A stretch of 64,000 nt of DNA, from assembly GCA_002502855.1 (NCBI GenBank), contig DAQK01000033.1, positions 1 to 64,000 of the forward strand, in the 5' to 3' direction. Positions within the stretch are counted from its first letter, which is position 1, and every line of letters starts with the position of its first letter. Shown here piece by piece: positions 51,478 through 60,900 of the stretch. The notes beneath the pieces are model-generated. The model was given only the letters and a program-made list of their open reading frames with translations. It was not told the origin of the DNA and searched no databases. This DNA comes from Methanobacterium sp. UBA279. GTDB lineage: Archaea > Methanobacteriota > Methanobacteria > Methanobacteriales > Methanobacteriaceae. Both the position numbers and the translations under genes were made by a program.

Positions 51478-51656
51478 CTTAAAGTTAAATTTTCGGATAT
51501 ATAATAATTTCTATTTAATTTGTATTATTACTTTTTCTTTGATTTAAGGCTTGAAAGTAATACTAATTAGATGTTAATACTTAACAGGCCATTTCATACC
51601 ATATTTTATTACCATGATCCTTTCAATTTCCTTAAAAAAATAAAAAAAGGGGAAAA
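51478..51656. promoter_or_regulatory. Promoter of the DUF2162-ExbB-DUF2149 operon with motif copies
   Basis: The 179-bp gap contains AGTAATACT (51556-51564), its relative GTATTATTAC (51522-51531) and GTTAATACT (51573-51581). Together with the cbi, HTH and cobN2 sites they form the shared motif set. The cobN1 gene ends at its far side. Confidence 0.5.
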
Positions 51657-54600
51657 TTACTTTTTTATAAGGTTCCTGATATCGTTTTCGAAATACCCAA
51701 TACCGACAAGACACATCAGAAGAATTACTCCTATTATGGCCACTACGGGCATATTGGATTGCCCCGAACTCTGGTTGCTCACTTCTGATATTTCGTGAAC
51801 GTTCTGGCTGTTACTGTCTGATGACTGCCCGGCCCCTGAGACTGCATTGGCTGTGCTGGCTTCACCAGGTGCAGCTTGAGTGGTACTTCCCTGTGTTGAT
51901 TGACTTCCCTGGTTGGGATCGGTAGTCTGTCCCGGACTTCCTTGAACACCTATGGATATACCAGTAGCTCCTTCTAAGATATTGGCAAATTGCTGGATCT
52001 GTGCACTGCTTAAGGATGATCCCACTATCATGTAGTTGTTGAAATCCATGTTGGTACAGGTGTGGTGGCAGCAGGATACTCCGTATTTATTTACCAGGTT
52101 TATGTATTTGTCCTTCAGAGAGTTTAGAAGTGCTTCATCTGCCTTCCAGATGCCTCTTCTAGCAGCTTCGGTAACCCATCCCATCATACTCTGGGTGGCG
52201 AAGGCCTGGTAATCTTCTCTCCCGGAAAACTTGGGATCCAGAAAATTTCGAGCAACCAGGGTCCACATCGTATCACTCACACTACCGGTGGTAACATCCA
52301 TGGCAAAGAGGTTCTTGTATTTTTCCGCGTATTCCATCCACCCACTGGGTGTGTTTAACAGGGCATCCCTGTAAGCAGGGTTTAAAAGTTGAGATTGTAT
52401 TTCCAGTTTCATTTCCTCCTGGGTTGTCCTGGTCACCACTTTATTTTTGTTCCTGATATCTACCAGCATATCATCGGGATTACCTCCCAGACCTCGAGAT
52501 GCCAGTAACATTCCACCGTACCAGTCGTAGTAGTCATCCGTATCCAGCAGTCTCCAGGTACTGTCTATATTCTGAGTTATCATGTCGGCGCTTCCCAGCA
52601 GATACTGGAAAGTATCTCTGTTTTGTTCAATGTTGACTCCGTTGGGTGTGGATTTCCATGCGTAGGATACTCTGGATGTGTAGACACTGACCAGTTCGGT
52701 GGTGGTCTTCCATTTACTGGTGTTCGGTAGTAGATTTGATACTCCGGTACCTTCCAGCACCATTCCGGGTAGGCCGAAGACACGGTCCAGGGATGGATGT
52801 TCTTTGAAGTGTTTTTTAACGTAGTTCTGTTTGATAGTTTCACCGGGAGCTTCAGCCGCTAATTTAACCGCGTTGTTCATCAGGTTGATCCACATCTCGT
52901 TACCAGTAACTGCGGTGGTGAAGACATCTACTCTAGGCCTTTGAATGGTTTTGCCGTTGATAGTGATGGTCAGATTCTTTAGTGGAATTAGGATGGATTT
53001 AGGTTTGACATCTCCATTGGTATCCCAATCTGGCATAACACCCAAGAGATACATGAATTTGGCTATGGCTATGGCATCGGTTCGAAGTAGCTCGGTACCC
53101 CACATCACCATACCCACTGTTTCCGGGAATTTACCATGTTTTAAGTAGTGCTCGGTTAATAACTGGTCAACCACTTTCTTGGCTGTTTCCCAGGCAGCTT
53201 TAGTGGGCATTTTTTTGGGATTGGAAGCGTAGAAGTTCATACCGGTGGGAAGGACATCTGCATAAGAGGGGTCTCCTGCCAGTCCAGGACTAACGAACCC
53301 ACCACTAAGTGCATCTAAGAGGTTCTTCCATTCCTGATTATCCCTGATCTTGGCGATGATCTTTTTACAGTACTTGAGGTCATTTAATAGGTCGGTATTT
53401 TTAACTCCTAAACTGTTTGGGTCTTTTCCATTTGCTATCTGCCTGATGTAGGTCCTGATCTTTTTATCTATTGCTTCTAGTTCATCCTCGTATTTCGGGT
53501 TCTTCTGCATATCGTAGTATCCCAGATTTATCTTTGGATATAGTACTGCTTTCATATGGTCTGTGATGCTGGTCATGGACGAGGAAATGGTGAACACCTC
53601 TTCTACCAGTTCTTCACCTGTTAAGACCTTGCCCAGGCTGTGTAAACCAAGGGGTATGATGTCGTCTTCGATTTCATGTAATTTTTCATGGATTTCTAAG
53701 AGCCATTTACTTAATGTCTGTCCTTTCTGTTGAGCGGGTAGTCCTAACTCCTTTGCTTTAGATTTGATTTGTTTTTCCAGTGCAGGTAGTATCTGATTGT
53801 TCCCCACATTCTTCGCATTTTCATACTGGTGAATCAGGTCATGGATAACGATTAAATCGCCGTATAAACCTGATCTTACCATGGCTGGTGTCATATGGTC
53901 GATTATAAGTGCACCGGCTCTGTCCTTAGCCACCATACCCTCTCCAGGATTGGAAACTATGTAAGGGTTGATGTTGGGTATGTTTGCCAGTTGGAAGGGC
54001 CAGTCATCCTCCTGCAGTCCCACGTTTCTTCCAGGTAACCATTCCAGGGTTCCATGGGTTCCCATGTGTATCATGGCGTTGGCACCATAGACATTCTCCA
54101 ACCATTTATAGAAACCTATGTACTGGTGGTGGGGAGGCAGGTAAGGATCGTGGTAATTTTCCACTTCCTCCCAGCCCCTGCTGGGCTGTACCGTGATGAA
54201 CACGTTACCGAACATCATGCCGGGGATAACCAGGGATCCATTGTAGGTCATAATATCTCCAACAGCAGGACCCCATTTTTTTATCACCTGCTCTTGCAGT
54301 GCTTTTGGTAGTTGACTGAACCATTTACTGTATGTTGTTGCATCTACCAGTTGCTTATTGGCTTTAAGAGTTACCAGATTCTTCTTCACGTATTGGTTTA
54401 GAAGATTCTGTGCCCAGGTACCTTTATTAGCAAATTCTGCTACTTGGGTGTACAGTTCCTTTGCTGTGGGGATTTTCCCGGTTCCAACGTTGTAGCCCTG
54501 TTCTTTTAGTTTCACCAGGAGATCATGGACACTCTGGAAAACATCCAGGTATGAGGCTTTTATCTCTGCTTTTCCCGGTGGGTAACTGTAGAGAATTATG

Positions 54601-56285
54601 GCTATTTTTTTGTTTTTATTGGGTAATTCTTTGAGTTTCGCCCACTTATTGGTTAAAGAGACTAATTTTTTAATTCCCGCATTTAAAGCATGTTCTTTGT
54701 CTTTTTTATCGGTGTAAGATATGACGATTGGGCTTGAAACACCTTCAAAGTAGGGGAATGTCACGGCAAATGTCCATTCGTACTGAGCTCCCAGTGGATT
54801 GGTTAAACTGTCTGGGCTTAGGAGCCCGATCCCTTTGATGACCTCCAGGTTGATTCTCTCCAGTTCATCGGTGGCACCACCTGCAGAGATGTTCGCGTAG
54901 TTTAGCGACCAGGAAAACAGCGAAGTTATGGCCGACACACCCCGGGACATGGGACCGTTTCCGTCTTTACCTAAAACCAGTTCCTCTAAAAGGGTGCTTG
55001 CTGATGGAGTATCGGCATTTTCAAACAGGTTAAATACTGCCCGTCCCTGGCGTTCGTACTCTCTGATGAGTTTATCGATGGTTTCCCCACCAGGAGTGTA
55101 GCTTACGATTACTATGAAGGGGCTTTTTATTGATTTATGTTTATTGTACCATGTTTCAAACTCCTCATATATGCTGTTGCGTGTTGGAATCCATTTATTG
55201 TATTCTGCTTCCCAGTTTAAGCTACCATAGGCAGTGAATCCTGGCTTCGATTCTATCCATGTTTTTAACTGTTTTTGGGTAGGAGCTGCCGGTGTGGTTT
55301 TGGTAGGATAATCCGGGTGGTACAATCCCCAGCTGGGGGCGGACATAGATGGACCTTTCCCATTTTTAGTGGGATTAGTAGTTGTCTCCCCTAATAAGTA
55401 GTAGATATACTCCACCATGTACTTTAGATTTGTTTGTGTGACTGTTCCAGAAGCTAGTTTATAGTAAGAAGCTATGTACGTGTTTTCCAGGGTGTTTTCT
55501 GTGTCGCTGGTATCATGACCACCTAAGAGGTGTAATCCATCTCCACCATAAGGATCACTATCAGTGTCGCAGGGATATCCGAAGGCACTGGAAATTTTAT
55601 AGTTTAAATTGGCCGGGCTTTTAAGTAGTTCATCGTACCATGTATCCCACATACCCGAGCCAGGCATGGCCATGTTGATGTAGGCGAAGTTCACGTACTT
55701 CATGATCCAGTCTTCTGGGTTGGGATCAGTGGCTGTAGAGCTTTGATAAATATTTACATAGATAAGTCTCCGGTTGTTCAGGTTACGTACTTCCACACCC
55801 ATGGCTCCATCCGAGCCCAGTATGGCGATATCCGGCATGAAGGTATGATTTAAGACGGCCGTTGGTACGGGTGATCCGGTGGGTGTTACGCTTGTTGTGA
55901 ATTTCTTGTAGGTGGAATAGCTGATTTCAACCCGGAACTTGGTGAGCGCTGATATGAAGCTGATATCATATTTTCCCTGGGAATTGGTGGTTCCAGTGGC
56001 AATGGTCGAACCATTAGCCGGGTTTTTTATGGTGATTTTAGCACCTTTAACAGGAATGGCTTTGTTAAGGTTGGTGTAGGTCCCTGAACTCTCGTTGTAG
56101 ATTTCTTTCACTGTTCCATATATACGGGGATCAGAATCATCCTGAGCTGCACCTGAGCCATTTGAATCGTTCACTTGCCGAGTGTTTGTATTTTGTGGAT
56201 CTGCTGCTGTCACTGCTCCGCATAGTATCAGTGCGAAAATTAAGGTCGTAACTAGTAAAATCGTTTGTTTTCTTATCTTTTTCAC
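51657..56285 (-). CDS. Secreted, membrane-anchored CobN-like protein (CobN1)
   Basis: The 1542-aa product has a signal peptide (about 1-27). A carboxypeptidase-regulatory/Ig-like domain follows (about 50-130, IYGTVKEIYNESSGTYTNLN, then GKYDISF). A full CobN/magnesium-chelatase H-type body (about 150-1400) has AMIHMGTHGTLEWLPGR, RSGLYGDLIVIHDLIHQYE and MVMWGTELLRTDAIAIAKFMYLLG. A CCHHTC motif is at 1405-1410. The end is a low-complexity linker, NVHEISEV and a C-terminal membrane helix. CobN inserts cobalt in aerobic cobalamin synthesis inside cells; here the protein is outside and no CobS/CobT ATPase is near. The likely role is binding or processing of a tetrapyrrole or metal at the surface. 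By homology with CobN2 the start may be ATA at 56276, not the GTG inside the GGAGGTGA site. Confidence 0.85.
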   Translation of the reverse strand: MKKIRKQTILLVTTLIFALILCGAVTAADPQNTNTRQVNDSNGSGAAQDDSDPRIYGTVKEIYNESSGTYTNLNKAIPVKGAKITIKNPANGSTIATGTTNSQGKYDISFISALTKFRVEISYSTYKKFTTSVTPTGSPVPTAVLNHTFMPDIAILGSDGAMGVEVRNLNNRRLIYVNIYQSSTATDPNPEDWIMKYVNFAYINMAMPGSGMWDTWYDELLKSPANLNYKISSAFGYPCDTDSDPYGGDGLHLLGGHDTSDTENTLENTYIASYYKLASGTVTQTNLKYMVEYIYYLLGETTTNPTKNGKGPSMSAPSWGLYHPDYPTKTTPAAPTQKQLKTWIESKPGFTAYGSLNWEAEYNKWIPTRNSIYEEFETWYNKHKSIKSPFIVIVSYTPGGETIDKLIREYERQGRAVFNLFENADTPSASTLLEELVLGKDGNGPMSRGVSAITSLFSWSLNYANISAGGATDELERINLEVIKGIGLLSPDSLTNPLGAQYEWTFAVTFPYFEGVSSPIVISYTDKKDKEHALNAGIKKLVSLTNKWAKLKELPNKNKKIAIILYSYPPGKAEIKASYLDVFQSVHDLLVKLKEQGYNVGTGKIPTAKELYTQVAEFANKGTWAQNLLNQYVKKNLVTLKANKQLVDATTYSKWFSQLPKALQEQVIKKWGPAVGDIMTYNGSLVIPGMMFGNVFITVQPSRGWEEVENYHDPYLPPHHQYIGFYKWLENVYGANAMIHMGTHGTLEWLPGRNVGLQEDDWPFQLANIPNINPYIVSNPGEGMVAKDRAGALIIDHMTPAMVRSGLYGDLIVIHDLIHQYENAKNVGNNQILPALEKQIKSKAKELGLPAQQKGQTLSKWLLEIHEKLHEIEDDIIPLGLHSLGKVLTGEELVEEVFTISSSMTSITDHMKAVLYPKINLGYYDMQKNPKYEDELEAIDKKIRTYIRQIANGKDPNSLGVKNTDLLNDLKYCKKIIAKIRDNQEWKNLLDALSGGFVSPGLAGDPSYADVLPTGMNFYASNPKKMPTKAAWETAKKVVDQLLTEHYLKHGKFPETVGMVMWGTELLRTDAIAIAKFMYLLGVMPDWDTNGDVKPKSILIPLKNLTITINGKTIQRPRVDVFTTAVTGNEMWINLMNNAVKLAAEAPGETIKQNYVKKHFKEHPSLDRVFGLPGMVLEGTGVSNLLPNTSKWKTTTELVSVYTSRVSYAWKSTPNGVNIEQNRDTFQYLLGSADMITQNIDSTWRLLDTDDYYDWYGGMLLASRGLGGNPDDMLVDIRNKNKVVTRTTQEEMKLEIQSQLLNPAYRDALLNTPSGWMEYAEKYKNLFAMDVTTGSVSDTMWTLVARNFLDPKFSGREDYQAFATQSMMGWVTEAARRGIWKADEALLNSLKDKYINLVNKYGVSCCHHTCTNMDFNNYMIVGSSLSSAQIQQFANILEGATGISIGVQGSPGQTTDPNQGSQSTQGSTTQAAPGEASTANAVSGAGQSSDSNSQNVHEISEVSNQSSGQSNMPVVAIIGVILLMCLVGIGYFENDIRNLIKK

Positions 56286-56516
56286 CTCCTTATAAATTTT
56301 TGTATTTCAATAATACCTGAATAAAAATAAAGTAAAGTAGATATTATATTTTTCTATTTTAGTTTAGAAAAATTAAAGTGGATATTAACACGATAACAAT
56401 GGGATGAAAAATCATCCAAATACAACTTCAGAATAAATAAGTGAATACTTGAGTTTTCCCCCTATATTGACTAGAAATTTATGCGGAGGGGTATTCAAAA
56501 AAAATGAATGTGAAAT
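56286..56516. promoter_or_regulatory. Promoter region of cobN1
   Basis: 230 AT-rich bases between the MtrA-like gene and cobN1 hold GGAGGTGA directly before the gene and a weak AATAATACC site near 56309. AAAGTAAAGTAG at 56326-56337 is similar to AAAGTAAAC near 57220. No gene is seen. Confidence 0.35.
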
Positions 56517-57113
56517 TTATGTGGGACAGTTCTTTAAAAGAATACGAACGAAATCTTTAAGTTTCTCTTCTATTTTTTCCTGGTATTCTTCAGTTTCTTC
56601 ACTTTCTTCCACATGGAAGATCATGGTTTCTTCTTCTACCGCTCCTGGATCGCTTTCTATGCACTCTTTAACTTTTGCTTGAATTAAATCGGGATCTTCG
56701 GTGTCGATCATATTTATAAGCTCCAGTTGTGCCTGGAATCTTTCGATTGCTTCATCGGGTATGTTTTCTATGAAGGGAATAGCTCCAGTGGCTCCGATTA
56801 TCTTCCTCTTTTCCGGGTCAACACCATTTTCATGGAGAGCTACGATGCTCTGGCCGGTGACGTGTCCCTGGACTTCTGATCCACATAGAATCAGGAATCG
56901 GATGTTGGGGTTGGATATGATGTTGGCCATCATCTTCTCCACACCCAGATTCTCAGTTTTACAGGGTCCGGCAATGGCCGCCCCAGCATCTATAAGTACA
57001 TTTTCGATATGGGAAGCCAGTGTTGCCCCTGCCACAGGGCTTTGAGGGTCACCTATCATGTAATCTCCGTTTACCAGTGGCCATCCTTCTGGTGGTGATT
57101 TTTTTTCTACCAT
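56517..57113 (-). CDS. Soluble MtrA-like corrinoid protein
   Basis: The 198-aa product matches the corrinoid-binding domain of MtrA, the subunit of methyl-H4MPT:CoM methyltransferase that carries B12. His84 in CGSEVQGHVTGQSIVALH is exactly the residue number of the cobalt ligand of MtrA. The N-terminus (PPEGWPLVNGDYMIGDP) is also conserved. The C-terminal membrane helix of true MtrA is missing; the end is acidic and helical (EESEETEEYQEKIEEKL). It is not in an mtr operon but sits between two CobN-like genes. It may shuttle, store or sense a corrinoid. ATG follows GAGGTGATAAG. Confidence 0.88.
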   Translation of the reverse strand: MVEKKSPPEGWPLVNGDYMIGDPQSPVAGATLASHIENVLIDAGAAIAGPCKTENLGVEKMMANIISNPNIRFLILCGSEVQGHVTGQSIVALHENGVDPEKRKIIGATGAIPFIENIPDEAIERFQAQLELINMIDTEDPDLIQAKVKECIESDPGAVEEETMIFHVEESEETEEYQEKIEEKLKDFVRILLKNCPT

Positions 57114-57582
57114 CTTATCACCTCTAAAATTTGGTTTTTTTTCTTCAGGGAGTAGTATTCAACTAAACTTAAGGGGTTGCTGGAATATAAATTTTTCTAC
57201 TTTGCTTGATAAAAATTAAAGTAAACTTTAACTTTATATAGTAGAAGAGATAAAAACTAGATTTGAAATTAAATACTATTTCACCCGGTTTCATAAACCT
57301 CCTTAGTTGAAAGATTTACGGGTGTCTGAAGGGATCTGATTAAAGATCCCTTAATTTCCTCCTCTTTTTCCTGGTTTCAAATAAGAAAACTTTTCAGATC
57401 CATGATAAGTATTAAAAAATAAAGAATTTCAAAAGAAAAGTAATAATACAAATCATATAGAAAGTATTATATATGGGTAAATCTTAACCTAAAGTGTAGA
57501 AGGGAAAGAAGTTAAATCTTTACCAATTTTTTCTCCCTTCATCCAAAACCTGTATATTTGCGGTTTTGTTTTCCATGCCAAA

Positions 57583-57605
57583 AGGGCATCCTAATTGGAT
57601 GCCCT
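57583..57605. repeat. Perfect 9-bp hairpin GGGCATC/GATGCCC, left of the MITE
   Basis: AGGGCATCC (57583-57591) and GGATGCCCT (57597-57605) form a perfect stem with a TAATT loop. A hairpin with the same GGGCATC/GATGCCC arms lies just outside the other MITE copy (62831-62879). Confidence 0.6.
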
Positions 57606-57630
57606 ACCCATTTCCACTATATTATCAACA

Positions 57631-57829
57631 GGCTCTGTAGAAATCATCATCAAAAGTTGATGATGGAATTTTAATGCTTTGAAATATTCGTGATTATAAG
57701 ACCGTAAAGATGTTTTAGCACTCTAAATGCATAAATAAGCTTTAATGGATATTGGTTCGACCAAAACACCTATAGATCATCTTAGTTGATACTAGCTTAT
57801 GTACAAATTTATATGTTTTCTACAGAGCC
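57631..57829. mobile_element. MITE, copy 1 (199 bp)
   Basis: The element begins GGCTCTGTAGAAA and ends with the exact complement TTTCTACAGAGCC, a 13-bp inverted repeat. The 8 bases TATCAACA occur directly before (57623-57630) and directly after it (57830-57837), a perfect target duplication. It contains no reading frame of note. The ends (GGCTCTGT) and the 8-bp duplication resemble IS6-family elements, so an IS6-like transposase probably moved it. A second copy at 62616-62815 differs in two places. Confidence 0.9.
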
Positions 57830-57957
57830 TATCAACACTATTTTTGGGATTTATAATAGGAATTAACTTATAATTGAGTTTTTCATACAAAAAGAATCCA
57901 TTTCTTAATAAAAAAATAAAAAAGGGGAAAAATTTTTTTGTTGCAATTTTAAACTGA

Positions 57958-60900
57958 CTATCTAATCCTTCCTCTGAAATAACCAACTGCTACTAAACCT
58001 ACCAGAAGGATCACACCAATAGTGGCGGCTATGGGCATTCCTGTATTCTGGGATTGGCTCTGCTGACCTACTTCTGTTATCTCATGGGTTTTTCCCTGTT
58101 CTCCTTCTTCACCTGGTGTGGATGATGTTGAAACTTGCTGTTCTCCAGGTGTTGTACTGGCACTAGATCCAGACTGTTCAGCCTGTCCTGGTTGACTTTG
58201 TTCTCCTGGTTGGCTGGGTGCACTTGGCTGATTAGGAGTTGGAGATGGTGCGAAACCTACATATTGCGTTGAAGCGTATACTTGACTTTTGAATTGAGCC
58301 AGCATATCTGGGCTGATGTACTTGGTAGCCCATTCCATCATGGCAAGATTACCACAGGTACAGTCACAACAGGCTACACCATTGTTAATCACATTTTGAG
58401 CCATAATATTAGCTAAATTTTCCGTTACATCACTACTTGGCTTCCAATAGCCTTTTTTAATCAGTCCGAGGAGTTCAGCAGCCATGGCCTGATATGAATA
58501 CGGATTGTTTTTATCGAACCATTGTTTAAGACCGAGCTTATTTCTGTCATTGAAAAATACATCGTAGGCTGCTTCCTGCATGTTTTCACTTACAGATTCT
58601 GGCGAAGTAATCCTCCATTTAGTCAAATACCGGATGTACCCTGCAAATATGGCAGCTCCAGGAGCTCCAGCTTGCATCATTTTACCAATATATTTTGGAT
58701 TGCTGTACGTTGATCTTACATCACTCCAGAGAGATTCAGTGAGTGTTTCGAGCTTAGGATTATTCAGGTTTTCCACATTCATGACGTACATCAAGGGGTC
58801 ACGTCCAGAAATATTCCTAATAGTCAATTCTAGGCTTCCATAGTATCCAAAGTAGTCACTGTCCCCAAATAGATCGTTTTCACTGACTACCCGCCTGAAG
58901 ACTGCTGCTTCACTTCCGTTTAGGTTTTGTCTAAATAAATCTTCTAAGTGAATGGAGTTTAGTTCAGATCCCTGGAATACGTTTCCAAAAGTACCGATGA
59001 AAGCATTAGCTATTTGACCCTCGTTTTCCCATGCACTGTTGGTTAATAAGATGTTTTGCGCTGCATTACTGTGATCACCTTCTTCTTGAGAGAATATTCT
59101 GCACATAGAGAGTTTTCTTGCATTTTCATCATTGTACCTCTTTGATTTCAAGTACTTGTATAAGTTCTCAGAATTCTGTTTTACATAGTTTGTTTGAGTG
59201 TCACTGGCAGCGGCTGCAAGTCTCACTGCTTTATCAATTAAATCTAAACGACATCGGAACATGCACATATAAAGGGAAGTGGTAGTAATTACTACATCAA
59301 TTCTTGGTCTTCCTAAGTTGGAGATTAATTTAACATCTGTGACGATGTTGGGGTTTGATGGATCGGTTACTCTTTCGACTCCCAACAAGTAGAATATAGC
59401 TGCTTCCATAACTCCCATATCCTGTTGAGTATGGCAGGACCATAGCATAAAGGATATTTTAGTGGGGTATTTACCTGTCTTTTTCTTGTAGTTATTTATA
59501 AGATCCTGTGCAAGTTTAATACCTATATCGGTGGCTTCTTTGGTTGGAACTTTCCTTGGATCGAAAGAATAAAAATTAGTTCCAGTGGGAAGTACATTAG
59601 GATTACTTATAGGATCTCCAGAAAGGCCCGGAGTTATATATTTACCATCTAAAGCCCTTAAAAGGCCATTAATCTCGTTGGTACAATTGTTGATTTGTGT
59701 AGCGTAAAATTTTGCATCATTGAAGTAATTGGTCAGATCGCTTAATGTTTTACCAAGCACTGCTATTTGGGCCTGTTTTACACTTTTTTTCTCAATCAAT
59801 ATTTTTTTGAGCATCAACTGTACCTGAGCATCCGAAAGATTTTTGGCTTTCATATAATCTCTAAATCCATAACCCAAAAGGGATTGAACAAGGTTAGTTA
59901 GTTCATCGCCTTCAGGAGGTTGCCCAAATACGTGTAGCCCGTAAGGAATGAATTCAGATTGTATTTCCCCTAAATACTCGTGTAGTTCTCCCAAAAATTC
60001 GTCGAAGTTCTTGTCATTGATTGTATTCAGGTTCACACCAAGGTCTTCATTGATTTTAAGGTTTTTGACCATCTGCAGGATAGTGGTTTTTAACTTCTTT
60101 TTGGTGGCTACATCGATGTTGGGCAAATTATATTCATTAATCTTGTCATTAAGAGTGGTTAAATCTCCATAAAGCCCTGAAACAGTTACAGCTGGAATTA
60201 AATGGCTGATCATAACTGCACCCTGACGTCTTTTTGGTAAAAGACCTTCACTACCTTCCACAGTGAAGGGGTAGATTACGGGTATGTCTTGACTCACGAT
60301 AGCTGGCCAGCAGTTATCTCGATCAAGCCCGGGTCCAGTTTTTCCAGGTAGCCATGCCACGGTGCCATGTCTTCCCATGTCAATAATGGCATCTGCTTTA
60401 AAGTCCTTCTTAAGCCAGAAGTAAAATGCCAGGTACTGGTGGGTTGGTGGGACACTGCCGCTGTGATATAATGCATCCATATCCTGGTTGTATCCCCGGG
60501 CAGGTTCTGGAGCTAGAATCACATTACCATATTGGATAACAGGTAGAACTAAGTATTTAACACCATTTTTGGTGTAGGTCATGATGTCTCCTGGAGGTTT
60601 ACCCCAGATTTTGATTACTTCATTTCTCTTAGCTGCATTGAGTTGATTAAACCACTTAATGTATTTAGACTCGGGGATCAAAATTACAGGATTATTTTGA
60701 ACCAGTTTTGCAATTTCATTAGGAGCCCAGACACCGACATTTAAACCTTGTTTTCTAGTCAACGCTACTAAAGAATCTTTATCCAGTAATTTACCAGATC
60801 CTAAGTTATATTCGTTGTCTTTTAGGGCTTGTAATATAACGCTTAAACTGCTATAAACATCTAAATGTCCAGCTGTTGCTCCTGTATCTTTACCTGTACC

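Larger units (their letters stand above)
57114..57957. other. Long intergenic region with hairpins and a MITE
   Basis: 844 bp without a convincing protein gene. From left to right: the MtrA-like promoter, with several AAAGTAAAC-type sites around 57210-57245; a 9-bp stem AAGGGATCT/AGATCCCTT (57329-57352); an AT-rich piece with AAAAGTAATAATAC near 57436 and AGTATTAT near 57466; a perfect AGGGCATCC/GGATGCCCT stem (57583-57605); and the MITE at 57631-57829. The rest leads to the end of cobN2. An untranslated RNA cannot be excluded. Confidence 0.45.

Noticed and set aside
57114..57630. Cobalamin riboswitch in the intergenic region between cobN2 and the MtrA-like gene
   Set aside because: No B12-box-like conserved core is recognisable, the hairpins are simple short stems, and such riboswitches are essentially bacterial.
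57792..57986. 64-codon minus-strand frame over the end of cobN2 and the MITE
   Set aside because: No ribosome binding site, it overlaps the cobN2 stop, and most of it is AT-rich intergenic DNA.
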